64,000 bases of DNA, taken from Diphasiastrum complanatum. Lineage: Eukaryota > Streptophyta > Lycopodiopsida > Lycopodiales > Lycopodiaceae. This document shows, in pieces, positions 34,930 to 46,491 of this stretch; the stretch's first letter is position 1, and the number at the start of each line of letters is the position of its first letter. Made by a program: the position numbers and the translations under genes. The stretch covers positions 5,219,512 through 5,283,511 of the forward strand of contig CM055100.1 in the NCBI GenBank assembly GCA_029204225.1, in the 5' to 3' direction. Below the pieces are notes generated by a model. The model had not been told where the DNA came from. It did no database searches and saw only the letters and a program-made list of their open reading frames with translations.

Positions 34930-36650
34930 TCGTCAATCAGCTGATATGGTCTAGCTTTAAGATCAATTTTCGCTGATCTCCTTTGGTAGTGACTTGCCTG
35001 GTTGGCCCCGCATTAGATATTCAACAATGTCGGCAGCCCATTCTGGTACTGTGTCTACGTAAAACAAGACAGCATTGGCCAGCTCATCGTCAGGTTGGGT
35101 TGCAATCTCCTTTCTCTTGATTCGAGACACATGATCTGCCATCTAGTGTTGTTTTCCCTTGCGAACTACTATCTGAAAATCAAATTCCAACAACAGAAGT
35201 AGCCATCTGGTGATTCTCCCAGTGTTGCAAGTTTTATTAACAAGATAGAGCAAGGGTTGATGGTCCATATAAAAAGCAAAATGTGTGGCCATCAGGTAGT
35301 GTCAAAATTTCTTAACTGCATAGATCATTGCCAGTGCTTCTCGCTTTGTGGTTGATTAGTTCATTTCTGTATCACTGATCTGTCGGCTTGCAAATCGGAT
35401 TGGAAAATCATTTTTGTGTTCACCTGGCTGGGTTAAGACTGCTCCAACTACATACTTCGATGCGTCCATATGCACGTGAAACTCAATGGACCAATTGGAT
35501 GGGCGTAAGATTGGTGCTAAAAGCAATGCATCCTTAAGATTTTGAAAAGCCTTTAGGGATTCCTCGTTCCAATGTGGATCCGTTGTGAGCTTGTAAATTG
35601 GTCGGGCTAACTCCGCAAAATCAAGAATGAAGATCCTATAATAGTTAGCATGACCCATGAAGATGTATACTTCATGGATCATCCCCGGTGGTGGTAGATC
35701 AACAATAATCCTGATCTTTGATAGGTTTGTGGCAATCCCGTGTCTTGACACTATATGGCCGAGAATCAAGCCATGTGTCACCCAAAATTGACATTTTTCT
35801 GGATTCAAGGAGATCTGGAAGTCGCGGCATTTTTGTAGCACTTTCTCCAAATTGGATAAGTGTTCTGAGTCTGGTCCATGCACGCACAGATCGTCCAAGA
35901 ATATTTCCAAAAAATTTTGCAAATAATCTCTGAATGTCATCTGCATGACTCATTGGAAAGTGCTTGGGGCATTGCAAAGGCTGAATGGCATCACCTTATA
36001 GGCATAGGTTCCCCATTCCATGGCGAATGTTGTCTTGTGTTGGTCTGGAGGGGCTATCTTCACCTGGTTGTAGCCACTGAAGCCGTCTAAAAAATTGTAG
36101 GCTTCGGTGCCAGCTACTTTGTCGAGGACACTTTTCGTAAATGGTAAAGAAAAATGATCCTTTTTGGTGACTGCATTGAGTGCCTGTAGATTCACACAAA
36201 TCCGCATTTTGCCATTATTCTTGGGTACTATAGCTATCACCGATACCCATTCCGTGTGCTCAATTTTATAAATGAAATCTGCATCCATCAGCTTCTGCAA
36301 CTCCTGCTTGATCAGCTCTGTATAATTCGGGTTGCAGCGGTAGTAACGGCTTACCTTGGGGACTGCTCTGTCCACCAAGGGTATGGTATGTTGGACTATT
36401 GTTGGAGAAATGCCCTTAAGATCACTATAGCTCCAAGCAAAACAGTCTTTATACTCCACCAATAATGTTCGTAGTCTCTTGAACTGTGTGGGCGTTAATT
36501 GCTCTCCCACATGCACTATCTTTTCTTCTTCACCTGACTCCGCAAGGTTCATCGGCTGTGTTCGAGCAGGTCCCTCAAAGACTTGTTCCATTGGTGCCTG
36601 ACTTTGATCAGGTTCTCGCTGGGCTTGCGACATCATTATTACCACGTCAT
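34930..36650 (-). pseudogene. Gypsy RT and RNase H
   Basis: RT begins in frame 36645-35950 (HTEWVSVIAIVPKNNGKMRIC, FLDGFSGYNQ with the first catalytic Asp, FAMEWGTYAYKVMPF). After a single frameshift near 35948 it continues at 35946-35356 with EIFLDDLCVHG (catalytic DD), SLNPEKCQFWVTHGLILGHI, the thumb, and RNase H start FHVHMDASKYVVGAVLTQ. After a stop, RNase H decays to 34930. RT is otherwise well preserved, so the copy is middle-aged. Confidence 0.88.
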
Positions 36651-36663
36651 CCCATGTATAATT

Positions 36664-37559
36664 TCAGAAAGTTTCAGGCATCTCGTGAACTGGAGCTTGT
36701 CGAGATTCCTCCTTTAGCATATTGATCTTAGCCCAATTGGTCATTTTTTGGTTTTCTGTCATCTGTGTAGAAGATGACGCTATATCTGAGTCCATCTTGA
36801 TTGACTTCAAGAAATCCAACACCTTCTTTTTGTCTTTTTTCATTATTTTGGTGGATTCGTCCTTGTTGTCCTTCATCGGAACTGCAATGACATTCACCTT
36901 GTGGTTGCGAATATCAACATCTACCGTAGCTATCGCCTCTTCGGGTAGATCACTCCATTGGATCATCTAGTTGTAGCGTTGCTTCAACTGACTCTTCTTA
37001 TTCGCAAGTGCCTTGGGTGGATCGATCCTTGAGACATTTGCCATAGCAGACTTTTGCGGTGGTTGAGCTGGTACTTTCTTGATTCCGTTGGGTCCATGTG
37101 GTGTAGGACCTGCTCATCAGTCAGCTCAATCTCCTTATTATAAGCTAGAGCATGTTGCCAAGGGACTAAATCATCGTCCACTGGGTTCTCAATAGGTTCT
37201 GCTGACACCCATGTTACGTTTATCATATTCACCCCAAATGTGATTGGTGTGTCCATAGTGTAACACTTGGGTGAAGATGTAATGGGTTCAGGATCTGATT
37301 CATATTGACATGCCTGGCAGTCAATAGTTGCTAATGCAACCGTCCATCTCACGACATCCGTCTTCGCATCATAGTGACCTCCCTTGGCTGGCCTTGGGTG
37401 ATCAATCGTGTGATCTATCGTGGATGATCCGTCATTAGCTTTGGGTGCAATACGTTTCACTGCCCATGTGGTTGGATCAACCTTCATAGCCTGCTCTCTA
37501 TTCTTAAAGGTGAGTTTCCCCATACCCCAGTGTGTACTACTTGCGCAGTCCTCAACCAT
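36664..37559 (-). pseudogene. Gypsy gag-RT linker region
   Basis: Two frames (37559-36984 and 36966-36664) encode the region between gag and RT. It includes TIDCQACQYES, MDTPITFGVNMINVTWVSAEP and a Lys-rich segment. The older gypsy copy at 15432-15166 and 14140-13900 has the same blocks, so this is conserved retroelement protein and not random frame. A protease would be expected here, but I could not identify a clear D-T/S-G motif. Confidence 0.6.
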
Positions 37560-37732
37560 GGGTGGAGATCAAATTGACACTTGATCCTCCATCTACTACT
37601 GTTGTCTCGTCCTCGTATCTCTTGTGTTTGATTGATGTTGTGCTCCTCACTTTCCCATGTTGTCCCGATGTCGAGGATGTTACTTGTTCTTCATATCTCG
37701 TACAATATATGGGCTCAGGTGCTACTGGTTCC

Positions 37733-39679
37733 TCATCCGCTTTGGCCTAGAAGGCTTTTCGCTTGTGGTGCAATCCACAGTAGTTTCCCAAGTGGTAAAC
37801 TAACACGGCTTGCCAATAAAAGTGTGAGCCTTTCAGTGTGTGGTTCCTCGGGCTCCACCATGTGAAAAGGTAATTCATGTTGGTGCAACCGATCATTCTG
37901 ATCAAAGCACAGTGGTGAGCCAGTTTGCGGTTCCCGTTCGATGCCAAATGGAGGTTTCGTGGGATTGTCCCTTTCTTGCTCTTTTTCCTCCACTTGTGCT
38001 TTCTGTACCCAATGTCTTATTTTCTGGTACTGTCTTCTTTCTTCCCTCACATTTGGATATGGCGCTGAAGTTGAGGGTTGGTCGTCAGTGACCGAGGATG
38101 GTGGTGAGGGAGCCACTTCCTTCCTCTTCTGTGCTTGCGTGATGGCTAACACAGGAGCATGGAATTGGTGTCTTTTCGATGCCATCCCAGTTGGAACTAT
38201 TGGTTGTTGTATCGCAATGAAGTTGAGAGGTGCACTGGTTCTAGGTTTTAATGGACAATTCTTGTAACAGTGTCCATAACTGCATTCTCGACAGAAGGAT
38301 GTATATTGTCCCTCTTGTAGGAACATTCCGCAATTCTGTGTCCTTCGCCACATCCGTAGCAGCCGTAGTTCCTTCCGCCTTGACGCTGAGTTTGAGCTGC
38401 ATAGGCTGCAACATATTCATTTATGGCAGGATCCATAAATGGTTCATCTAGTCTGTACCATTGTTGCTACTCAGGTTGAGGTGGTACTTGCATCTCTGGT
38501 TCCGTTGTTGTCAGGTTTACATGGGCCACTTGATGATTGACTGGCCCTGGTGGTGCAGGTAAGGCCATACGTTGTTGCTAATTCGGTGCGTCGAACCTCG
38601 GTGCTGCATTTGCTGCCCCTGGATGATAAGGATAAGAAGTCTGATAAGGACTTCTCTTCTGTTGAACAATCTAGGGGTTAAATGGGCAAAATGCCATATT
38701 GTGCGATGTTGCATTGCACAGATGGCAGAATCTATGTGTCAGTCTCAGATTTTGCTTTAGGACAAGACACTCGTTTGATGTATAGTTTTGCGTGCACATT
38801 GAATACCATACATTCTCCCGTCGAGGATACTGCAACTGGTTTGGTTCTGGTTGATGTGGAGTTACTACTACAGTTCCCGGTAAGGCTTTCAATTTTTGGT
38901 CAAATTGCACCGTAAGTTGCTCCATCTGCTGTTTGTGTAATTTTGTCATTTGCTTTAACGACAGTTCTATGGATAGAGCGGATGCATTTGATGATGATGA
39001 TGCTATCGAGGGAGTAGGAGTGTGGGTGGATGGATATTCATCGTTAGATCCCTCGTCCCCTTCCTTGATGGCATCTTCCATAGCTTCTTGCAGAGTAGCA
39101 TACTGCTCCCGTCGTTTCAATTCTCTTTTGATGCTTCATGGTAGTCCGGCTAGGAACCACATGATCACTGCATGATCGGGAGTTAGGACTGCACTGCACT
39201 TGGATCGTAGATGTTTGACCCGTTCAATATAGTCTTTGACCCTTTCTCATTTTTCCATCTTGACTTTCCTCAGCAGGAGAAACGGGTCTTCCAGGAACTT
39301 TCTTGGTTTAAAGCGCGTAATGAGAGCCGCTTTAAACGCTTCCCAAGTAGATTTTTCTTCCTCTGACAGGTTGAAAAACCAATTCTGAGCCATTGCCAAT
39401 AAGGACATGGGAAATAACATTAGCTTTTTCGCAGGTGTCCGTTCGTCGTAGATTTCAGAAGCTTGCTCGTAGATCTGGAGAAATCGGATGAGATCTGATG
39501 ATCCGTCGTATTTTGGTATTTCCATCTGTGGTGCTCTCCGGACTGCTTGCAAGGGAGCGACAGGTACGGGTTGGCCCATTGGATCCATTGGTGTTGGTTT
39601 CGGTTCTGCCTCTTGTTGCACAGCTGCTAATCTGGGAAGGTGTGGCACTTGATTTGCTATTCTTCGTGTTATTGATCAT
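37733..39679 (-). pseudogene. Gypsy gag
   Basis: The capsid-like retrotransposon gag domain is at 39648-39247 (IPKYDGSSDLIRFLQIYEQ, AQNWFFNLSEEEKSTWEAFKAAL, FKPRKF). A Ser-rich segment follows (39120-38671). A first Cys/His knuckle is read as CYGCGEGHRIAEC (about 38375), a C-x2-C-x3-H-x4-C spacing one residue shorter than canonical. A second is CRECSYGHCYKNC (about 38290). The C-terminal part runs to 37733. Several frameshifts separate the blocks. Confidence 0.75.
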
Positions 39680-40989
39680 CCCGATCTCAGATTCATCCTA
39701 TGGTGGATTCCAAAGTGATTGGATCTTGCTTATACAATAGGATGCAGTCTGGATCTTAAGGATGTGATCAATCTGATCGGCCGGAAGTAAATTTTAGGCC
39801 TTTTGCGGTGGTTTTTCTTTGATAATGTTTTACTCCTTGGACTGATTGACCTGAGATTTTGACAGTAGTTGGATCTGATGCAGATCTTTCCACTGATCTA
39901 GTCTGCAAGGGTTCTCTTGTGCGAGGGTTGGCTGTGCGAGGGTTCTTTAGCTATTTTTGCAGGTAAAAAACTTGATATCTCTCAGATTTCTGGGAAGTAA
40001 CTCTCTCAAGGATCACAATAGCTGGATCTGGATCAGATCTCACTATGGAAATCTCTGCGAGAGTTAACTCTCGCACTAAGTGAAAATTTCACTGTATGCG
40101 AGGGTTCAAAACCACTAATTTGGCTTGATCTTCACCAAATCTCTGTACTAACTCTCGCAGGATTCATCACTAATGGAAATGGACATTCTGAATCGATTGA
40201 GAGGGTCTGCGAGAGTTCTTACTGGAAGGATTTGCTGGATCTTCAATTTTTAGTGATTTTTTAGCACTTAAATCCAATTTTTTGCTCACTGGAATCAAAC
40301 TAACTCTCGCAGGCTCTTCAGTGTCCTTATCTCTATGAGATGGAACTTCAGAATTTTTGTGAGAGCTCTTGCCCACTGGAACTGAAAATTTTGGTGTCTG
40401 CGAGGATTCACTAGTACTTTCCCACCTTTTTTTCACTGGGAACTCTCGCACAGGCACTTAGACATCCAAATAACTCTCGCAAGCTTCTCTGTGTCTTGGT
40501 CTCACTTAGATGGAACTTCAGAGGGGTCTGCGAGAGTTCTTATCAAGATTTGAATTTTTTTTGGATTTTTTCAAGGGTTTTTTGAATTTTTTATGATTTT
40601 TCTCTAATTTTTGCAATCTGCTTGGAACTAACTCTCACAGGCTTCTATGCAAGTCTGGAATAGTACCCTGGAGCTGCTGCCAGTCATGCAAGGGTTAATT
40701 CTCACTGGTTTTGGAGATATTAAAATCTGATGAGATTTTAGGCTCTTTTTCTCTCCAAAATGTAGATTGGTGTGTTTTTTGGATTTTTTGGCTGGTTGGT
40801 TTGGGTTTCAAGCCCTTAGAGGCTGTTCAGGGCCTCCTCTACCCTCTCACACCTCCTCCGCTAGCTGTGAACAGTCTAAACACAAAAAAATAAGGAAAAC
40901 TAACTCTAAACTCCCAAAAATCTACCTAAAACTACTCTACAAGCAAGAAAATAGCTAAAATGCAGCTACACTAGGTAGTGAGAACCTAT
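39680..40989 (-). other. Long gypsy leader with repeated GCGAGAGTT words
   Basis: This non-coding leader between PBS and gag holds more than ten copies of a GCGAGAGTT / AACTCTCGC word in both orientations (for example 39921-39947, 40056-40075, 40098, 40149, 40207, 40309, 40441, 40472 and 40531). A 20-bp perfect palindrome lies at 40056-40075. No long frame. Confidence 0.7.
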
Positions 40990-41007
40990 CCCCGACAACG
41001 TCGCCAC
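40990..41007 (-). other. Gypsy primer-binding site
   Basis: Read on the minus strand: TGGCGACGTTGTCGGGGA, a close relative of the plant gypsy primer region. One base (41008) separates it from the LTR edge at 41009. Confidence 0.8.
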
Positions 41008-41008
41008 T

Positions 41009-41013
41009 GTAGT
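41009..41013. repeat. Target-site duplication of element A (left)
   Basis: TGTAG here and at 47217-47221 flank element A exactly. The five bases are also the terminus of the gypsy LTR. Confidence 0.92.
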
Positions 41014-41749
41014 GTTGAATTTCACACGTGTGAACTGTCCACTACATGTACTTGTGATCTCCTAAGGTGTGTAGATGCACCAAGATCAAGACTAGATTGA
41101 GATTCAAGATCAATCTTGAATTCTATGGCAAAAACACACTACTGCATGCATTCAATCACTTCCAACTCTCACTCACACATGTGGGAAGTATTCCAAAAAT
41201 AATCTAAGTAAAAACAAGCTGCTCTCCTCGGGTAGAGAGGGAAAATGCATCATGAGCTCTCGGGTAGAGAGAGAAAGCTAGAAATCCAATAACTCACAAA
41301 ATCCATGAAATCACCAAATCAATTGACTTCAAAATGAGGAGTACAATGATACTAGTAGGTCCACGAGCTACCACTATGCTTAACTATGATTGGACCATAT
41401 TTTGTCACCTCTTGATCCTATTGGATCATTGATCTATGCACCTCTTAATTCTATTGGACTATATTCAAGCACACCTCAATTTCCTATTGGACCTCACAAG
41501 GTTCCACCTCTAAATCCTATTGGACCTCTTGGAATTCATCAAACAAAAACTTTACACTTGTCTACACTCTAATTAGCAAGTGTTTAGCCTCTTACTCTAT
41601 TTTGGCTCAATAGTGGCATTAAAAGTGGAAATGCATAATTTGCCATCTATGCCAAATTTATTCCTATCAACATCCTACACCTAGATGCTTGATGTAAAAA
41701 ATATAAGACCCCTATATCTAACATAGATAATCTTTTTCAATTCTTCACA
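41014..41749 (-). repeat. 3' LTR of element A
   Basis: 736 bp with plus-strand ends TGTTGAATTTCACACG and TTCTTCACA. It includes TTTCACACGTGTGAAC (41021-41036) near the outer edge. Relative to the other LTR it carries an extra ~11 bp near 41546. Confidence 0.93.
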
Positions 41750-41758
41750 CTCCTCCTA
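41750..41758 (-). other. Polypurine tract of element A
   Basis: Minus-strand TTAGGAGGAG directly abuts the 3' LTR start. It would prime plus-strand DNA synthesis. Confidence 0.85.
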
Positions 41759-41767
41759 AAAAATTAT

Positions 41768-44700
41768 CTATGAAGATTTGAGCATTGATCTTGATATAAC
41801 TCCAAGATTAGATCTATGCTTGATGAAAGCACTTTTGCTCAAAGGCTTGGTGAGTAGATTGGCAATACAAGAGGACGAGTTGACATGCTCCAAATAGATT
41901 TCTCCTCCAATAAGCTTTTCTCTCACAAAATGGTGTGCCACTTCTATGTGCTTGCTTCTTGCATGAAATATGGGATTATTGGCAAGAGCTTGGGCCGAGA
42001 TGTTATCACACTTGATCATTGGTAGATCATCCTCCTTGATGCACTTTAGTTTTATTAATAACCTCTTGATCCAAAGCACTTCTTTGGTAGTTGTAGTGAG
42101 TGCTTTGTACTCGGCCTCACATGAAGAGAGAGATATAGTATCTTGCTTTTTGGAAAGCCAAGATATTAGATTGCCTCCAAGAAAGATAGTGTATGCACTA
42201 ATAGACTTTTGATCCATCTTGTCACTTGCAAAGTCCGAATCCGAGTAGCCAATAATGGATAGATCTTCACTTTTATAGAGTAGGCCATAATTACAAGATG
42301 AAGATACATATCTTAGAATCCTCTTGGCCATCTTCCAATGATGGATCCTAGGATCTTGCATAAATTGACTCAATTTGTGCACACAAAAACTAAGATCGGG
42401 CCTAGTAATGGTAAGCCAAATCAAGGAGCCTACAAGACTCCTAAAAAGTGTGATGTCCTCAAAGGATCTTTCATCACCTTTATTAGGATCTTTTACAATT
42501 TGCTCCATTGGAGTATCTATGCTCTTAGAATTTTCCATATGGAATTTTTTCAACATAGAGTGAGCATATCTAGATTGGCATATAAAGACATGATTTTCAT
42601 AAAAATCAATTTCTAGGCCTAGGATGTAATGTATCTCTCCTAGATCTTGCATTTTAAACTCACATCCAAGTGCTAGCTTGGTTTCATCAACTAGCTTGAT
42701 ACAACTTCCACAAAGAATAATGTCATCAACATAAATTAGAAGAATGACAATATTGCTATCAACAAACTTTAGATACATGGAAGGATCATAGTCACTAAGA
42801 GTAAATCCTAGTGAGATAAGAAAAGAGTTAAGTCTTGAATACCATGATCTTGGTGCTTGCTTGAGTCCATAAAGACTTTTGAAGAGCAAGCACACTTTGG
42901 ACTCATCCTTGATGAATCCTTGAGGTTGTTCCATATAGATCTCCTCCTCAAGATAACCATTTAGAAAAGCATTGGATACATCTAATTGGAACACCTTCCA
43001 CTTGAAAAAACAAGCAAGAGAAATAAGAATTCTTATTGTCACCATCTTTGCAATGGGTGCAAAGGTCTCCTCATAATCAAGACCATGGATTTGAGCAAAT
43101 CCTTTGGCACATAGTCTTGCTTTATGCTTGTTGATGGTGCCATCATGATTGAACTTGATCCGAAATACCCACTTGCAACCAATCACATGCTTGTTGGAAG
43201 GAGGATCCACAAGCTCCCAAGTATTGTTGGTGATCAATGCATTATACTCTTGCTTCATGGCATCATACCACTCCTTGGTATTGAGTGCCTCTTGTACATT
43301 CTTTGGCTCTTCATGAGAGACATAAAAAACATAATTAGTGGAATCAAGATCCACTTGTTTGCCTTTGTCAACATATGAGAGCCTCTTAGGCTCGGATCTA
43401 TCTCTCATGGACCTTCTTGGTGAGAAAATCCGAGGAGAGTCTTCTTCAAATCTCGACCCCATCACATCACGATTGTCTTCAAAATCAATAATTTGTGATG
43501 CATCCATAGATTTCTTGATCTCGGCCTCTTCAAATGATGAGTGTTGATCTTCATGAAAGACAACATCTCTACTTTCAATAACTTGAGAAGTAGAGAGTAT
43601 AAAGACTCTATAGGCCTTCTTGGTGGATGAGTATCCAACCATGATCCCTTTGCATGCACTAGTATCTTCCTTCTTCCTTGTTTCCAAGGGAATATGGACA
43701 AAGCATAAGCATCCAAAAACTCTAAGGTGATCAACCTTAGGCTTCTTCAAAAATAAGATTTCATATGGTGACTTTCCTCCAAGAGCTATATGTGGGAGCC
43801 TATTGCAAAGATAATTTGCACAATTAATGGCTTCTCCCCAAAAATCTTTGGGCAAAGATGCCTCAATTCTCATAGATTTTGCACATTCACATAGAGATCT
43901 ATTCTTTCTCTCGGCCACTCCATTTTGAGATGGAGAGTAGGCACAAGAAAACTCTCTTTTAATGCCTTCAAGCTCACAAAAATCTTGAAATTTATTGGAG
44001 ATATATTCACCACCTCCATCACTTCTAAGAGCTTTAATCTTGAATGAGAATTGCTTCTCTACATAAGCTTTAAAAATAAGGAAATGATCAAACACCATAG
44101 ATTTTGAAGCAAGAAGATATATCCAAGTGAATCTTGTGTAATCATCAATGAAAGTAACAAAACAAGTGGCTCCTCCCTTGCTTGTAGTTGATGAGAAATG
44201 CACATCTGAGTGGATTAACTGCAAAGGATGCTTGCTTTTGATAGAAGATCTTGTAAATGGCTTTTTGTGAGATTTAGCAATAGCACAAGTCTCACAAGGC
44301 TTGATCTTCTTGGAGAATGAATTTGGCAAGCCAATAGCTTTGGATTCTTTGATCATAGAGAGCATGGATTTGTAGTTGGGATGTCCCAACCTCCTATGCC
44401 ATAATTCCTCCATAGAGAGCTTGTTCACAAGAGCAACATTACAAGCATTCACATACTCATTTGGATCTAGTTTATAGATGCCACCAAATCTAGATCCTAA
44501 TGCAAGTATCTCATCATTCTTCTTGATAGTGCAAGTATCAACATTGAATTTTACATCAAGGCCATTATCAAGCAATTGGCCAACACTAATAAGATTCTTG
44601 GTAAGCTTAGGTACATAAAGAACTCTAGAGAGAGAAAGAACTTTAGAGGATGCAAGCTTCAAGGGAATGTTCCCTATGCCTTCAATAGGACATTCAAAAT

Positions 44701-45811
44701 CATTTGCAGTGTATATTGATTTCTTCACTCCATCATAAGGTGCAATAGAAGAGAAAGAGTCCTTGGAGCTACACATATGTGAAGAGGCTCCACTATCAAT
44801 ATACCATAGGCCGTCCTTCTTGAAAGGAGTAGATGAGAAACTAGAGACCAGAAGAGATCCCTCTCCATCACTTGCAATAGTGTCTTCCTTCTCATTGGTA
44901 ATATTGGCTTGCTTGAGTTGATTCTTCTTTTTGAAGCAATTGGTGGCATAATGTCCTTTCTTGCCACAATAAAAGCACTTGATCTTCTTCTTCTTCTTGA
45001 GCTTGGATGATGAAGCATTAGAGGAATCATCTTCCTCCTCATCTTTGTCTTTGGATTTGACTTTGTCCTTGCTTGAGGATTGTTGATGTTGGTTCTTGCT
45101 CCTCTCTTTGTGCTTATCCTTAGCAAAAAGAGCTTTGCCATCATTATGAGTGAGAGAAAGCTTGTCCATCCTCAAGAGCTTGTACTCTTGTCTTGATTCT
45201 TCTGAAATTAGCACACTTTGGAGAGCCTCCAAACTTGGTAGCTCCTCCTTAATGGCATAGGATTGGACAAGGTTATCAAATTCACTTCTCAAGCCATTGA
45301 GAATGACTTGAACTAGCTCATTTTGATTGATGGAATCACCAATGCAAGCAAGCTCTCTATGAATATCTTTTACTCTCAAAACATAACTAGATGCACTCTC
45401 ATCACTCTTTTGGCTACTTTGAAAGATTTGATTCCTAAGAGTGAGAAGCCTAGAGGTATTCTTAGCCTCATAGATAGTCTTGAGACAATCCAAAGCTTCT
45501 TTGGCTGTTGTACAAGTACCTATCTCCCTCAATATCTCATTAGAGACATTCATCTTAATGTAGTGGAGAGCCATCCTAGCTCTCTTTTTGTATTTTTGAA
45601 CCTCTTGAAGAACTTGTGGTTCTTCTTCAAGGCCAAGAACTATGTCCATCACGTCTTGAAGGATCAAGATGGACTCCATCCTCATTTTCCAAATTGAATA
45701 ATTTGAAGTGGTCAATCTTTCACTTGGTTCCAACAAGGATGAACCCATTGAAGACATTTGAAGTGAAGAAAACTCAAATGATGAACAATAGATGTTGTTA
45801 CACACTTTCAA
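41768..45811 (-). CDS. Element A gag-pol polyprotein
   Basis: 1347 uninterrupted codons. The first 18-21 residues may be leader; MSSMGSSLLE (Met19) matches the start of related copies. Gag occupies about 22-300, with the knuckle C279-x2-C282-x4-H287-x4-C292. The protease active site is D339-S-G. Integrase has H472/H476/C506/C509 and catalytic D536, D598 and E634 (D-x35-E). RT has D944 and Y1027-V-D-D. RNase H runs from about 1185 with D1191, E1232 and D1269. The copia domain order (integrase before RT) is clear. Oddity: the fourth RNase H acid, normally Asp in the (I/V)AD-x-(L/F)TKPL motif, is Asn1318 (codon AAT). It is intact as Asp in the older relative at 1560-2444 and in element B, so this copy may be catalytically impaired despite its open frame. 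Confidence 0.95.
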   Translation of the reverse strand: MKVCNNIYCSSFEFSSLQMSSMGSSLLEPSERLTTSNYSIWKMRMESILILQDVMDIVLGLEEEPQVLQEVQKYKKRARMALHYIKMNVSNEILREIGTCTTAKEALDCLKTIYEAKNTSRLLTLRNQIFQSSQKSDESASSYVLRVKDIHRELACIGDSINQNELVQVILNGLRSEFDNLVQSYAIKEELPSLEALQSVLISEESRQEYKLLRMDKLSLTHNDGKALFAKDKHKERSKNQHQQSSSKDKVKSKDKDEEEDDSSNASSSKLKKKKKIKCFYCGKKGHYATNCFKKKNQLKQANITNEKEDTIASDGEGSLLVSSFSSTPFKKDGLWYIDSGASSHMCSSKDSFSSIAPYDGVKKSIYTANDFECPIEGIGNIPLKLASSKVLSLSRVLYVPKLTKNLISVGQLLDNGLDVKFNVDTCTIKKNDEILALGSRFGGIYKLDPNEYVNACNVALVNKLSMEELWHRRLGHPNYKSMLSMIKESKAIGLPNSFSKKIKPCETCAIAKSHKKPFTRSSIKSKHPLQLIHSDVHFSSTTSKGGATCFVTFIDDYTRFTWIYLLASKSMVFDHFLIFKAYVEKQFSFKIKALRSDGGGEYISNKFQDFCELEGIKREFSCAYSPSQNGVAERKNRSLCECAKSMRIEASLPKDFWGEAINCANYLCNRLPHIALGGKSPYEILFLKKPKVDHLRVFGCLCFVHIPLETRKKEDTSACKGIMVGYSSTKKAYRVFILSTSQVIESRDVVFHEDQHSSFEEAEIKKSMDASQIIDFEDNRDVMGSRFEEDSPRIFSPRRSMRDRSEPKRLSYVDKGKQVDLDSTNYVFYVSHEEPKNVQEALNTKEWYDAMKQEYNALITNNTWELVDPPSNKHVIGCKWVFRIKFNHDGTINKHKARLCAKGFAQIHGLDYEETFAPIAKMVTIRILISLACFFKWKVFQLDVSNAFLNGYLEEEIYMEQPQGFIKDESKVCLLFKSLYGLKQAPRSWYSRLNSFLISLGFTLSDYDPSMYLKFVDSNIVILLIYVDDIILCGSCIKLVDETKLALGCEFKMQDLGEIHYILGLEIDFYENHVFICQSRYAHSMLKKFHMENSKSIDTPMEQIVKDPNKGDERSFEDITLFRSLVGSLIWLTITRPDLSFCVHKLSQFMQDPRIHHWKMAKRILRYVSSSCNYGLLYKSEDLSIIGYSDSDFASDKMDQKSISAYTIFLGGNLISWLSKKQDTISLSSCEAEYKALTTTTKEVLWIKRLLIKLKCIKEDDLPMIKCDNISAQALANNPIFHARSKHIEVAHHFVREKLIGGEIYLEHVNSSSCIANLLTKPLSKSAFIKHRSNLGVISRSMLKSS

Positions 45812-46478
45812 TAGGATCCAGTAATTGAGTACTATCTCCTCCTATGAAAGATCTTACAACAATTTGTGAATTGATTCTCACTAGCTACTCAAATCTCTCT
45901 AAAACAAGATCTATTTCACATCAAATGATGGAGTATAGGCAAAGTTAGGATCTAACACTCTTAGCACGTGTGAAATACACTAAGAAACCAAATTTGACTC
46001 AAATACAATGATATTGCATGAAACAAAATGGCTAAGATCTCAAAACAATGCCTAGATCACATATAGATGAGATTGGCAAGCATACAACTATGATTTTGGA
46101 TCAACCAAGCAATCTCTTGACCAAACCAAATGTGTCCACCCAGGTCTAGGTGCCCTACCTAACCCTCTTCAAAAGCTTATAACTTTTGATTGGCACAACC
46201 AAATGGCATGAAACTGATTGCAATAGAAACTAGACAAAAATAGCTTCAATGGATCAAATATGAGAGAGAAATTCCAAACTGAAATTGGATGTTCCTCACA
46301 CGTGTCTGAGCACCTGATTCCGTACAGTACCAGGTCAGACCCAATCAATGTCCTTTTGATCTCTTTTGATCCAAGATTGAACAAGATAGCTCGGAAAATG
46401 GGCCTTGACAACTTCTAGCTCAAGATTGATGAAAATTTTTTCACTTAGATGGATCAAAATGCATGGTGATCTTAGGTA
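45812..46478 (-). other. Leader of element A
   Basis: This is the untranslated leader between PBS and gag. No other frame or motif of note except TCACACGTGTCTGA near 46297. Confidence 0.7.
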
Positions 46479-46491
46479 GGCTCTGATACCA
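46479..46491 (-). other. Primer-binding site of element A
   Basis: Minus strand TGGTATCAGAGCC, a perfect initiator-Met tRNA match, immediately inside the 5' LTR. Confidence 0.95.

Larger units (their letters stand above)
34485..41007 (-). mobile_element. Decayed Ty3/gypsy element, 3' part missing
   Basis: The minus-strand order is 5' LTR edge (41009), PBS (40990-41007), ~1.3 kb leader (39680-40989), gag (39679-37733), linker (37559-36664), RT (36645-35700), RNase H (35700-34930) and the start of integrase (34925-34485). Sequence then breaks off against a copia fragment. The RT-before-integrase order makes it gypsy. Its 5' LTR was split by element A after five bases, and the rest of that LTR resumes at 47217. 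A related, older copy lies at 12843-15561. Confidence 0.88.

Noticed and set aside
39905-40700. CRISPR-like array
   Set aside because: The repeated words are short, in both orientations, irregularly spaced and in a plant gypsy leader. This is not a CRISPR.
44725-45144. 139-codon minus-strand frame inside element A gag
   Set aside because: It is out of frame with the intact gag-pol and explained by its biased codons.
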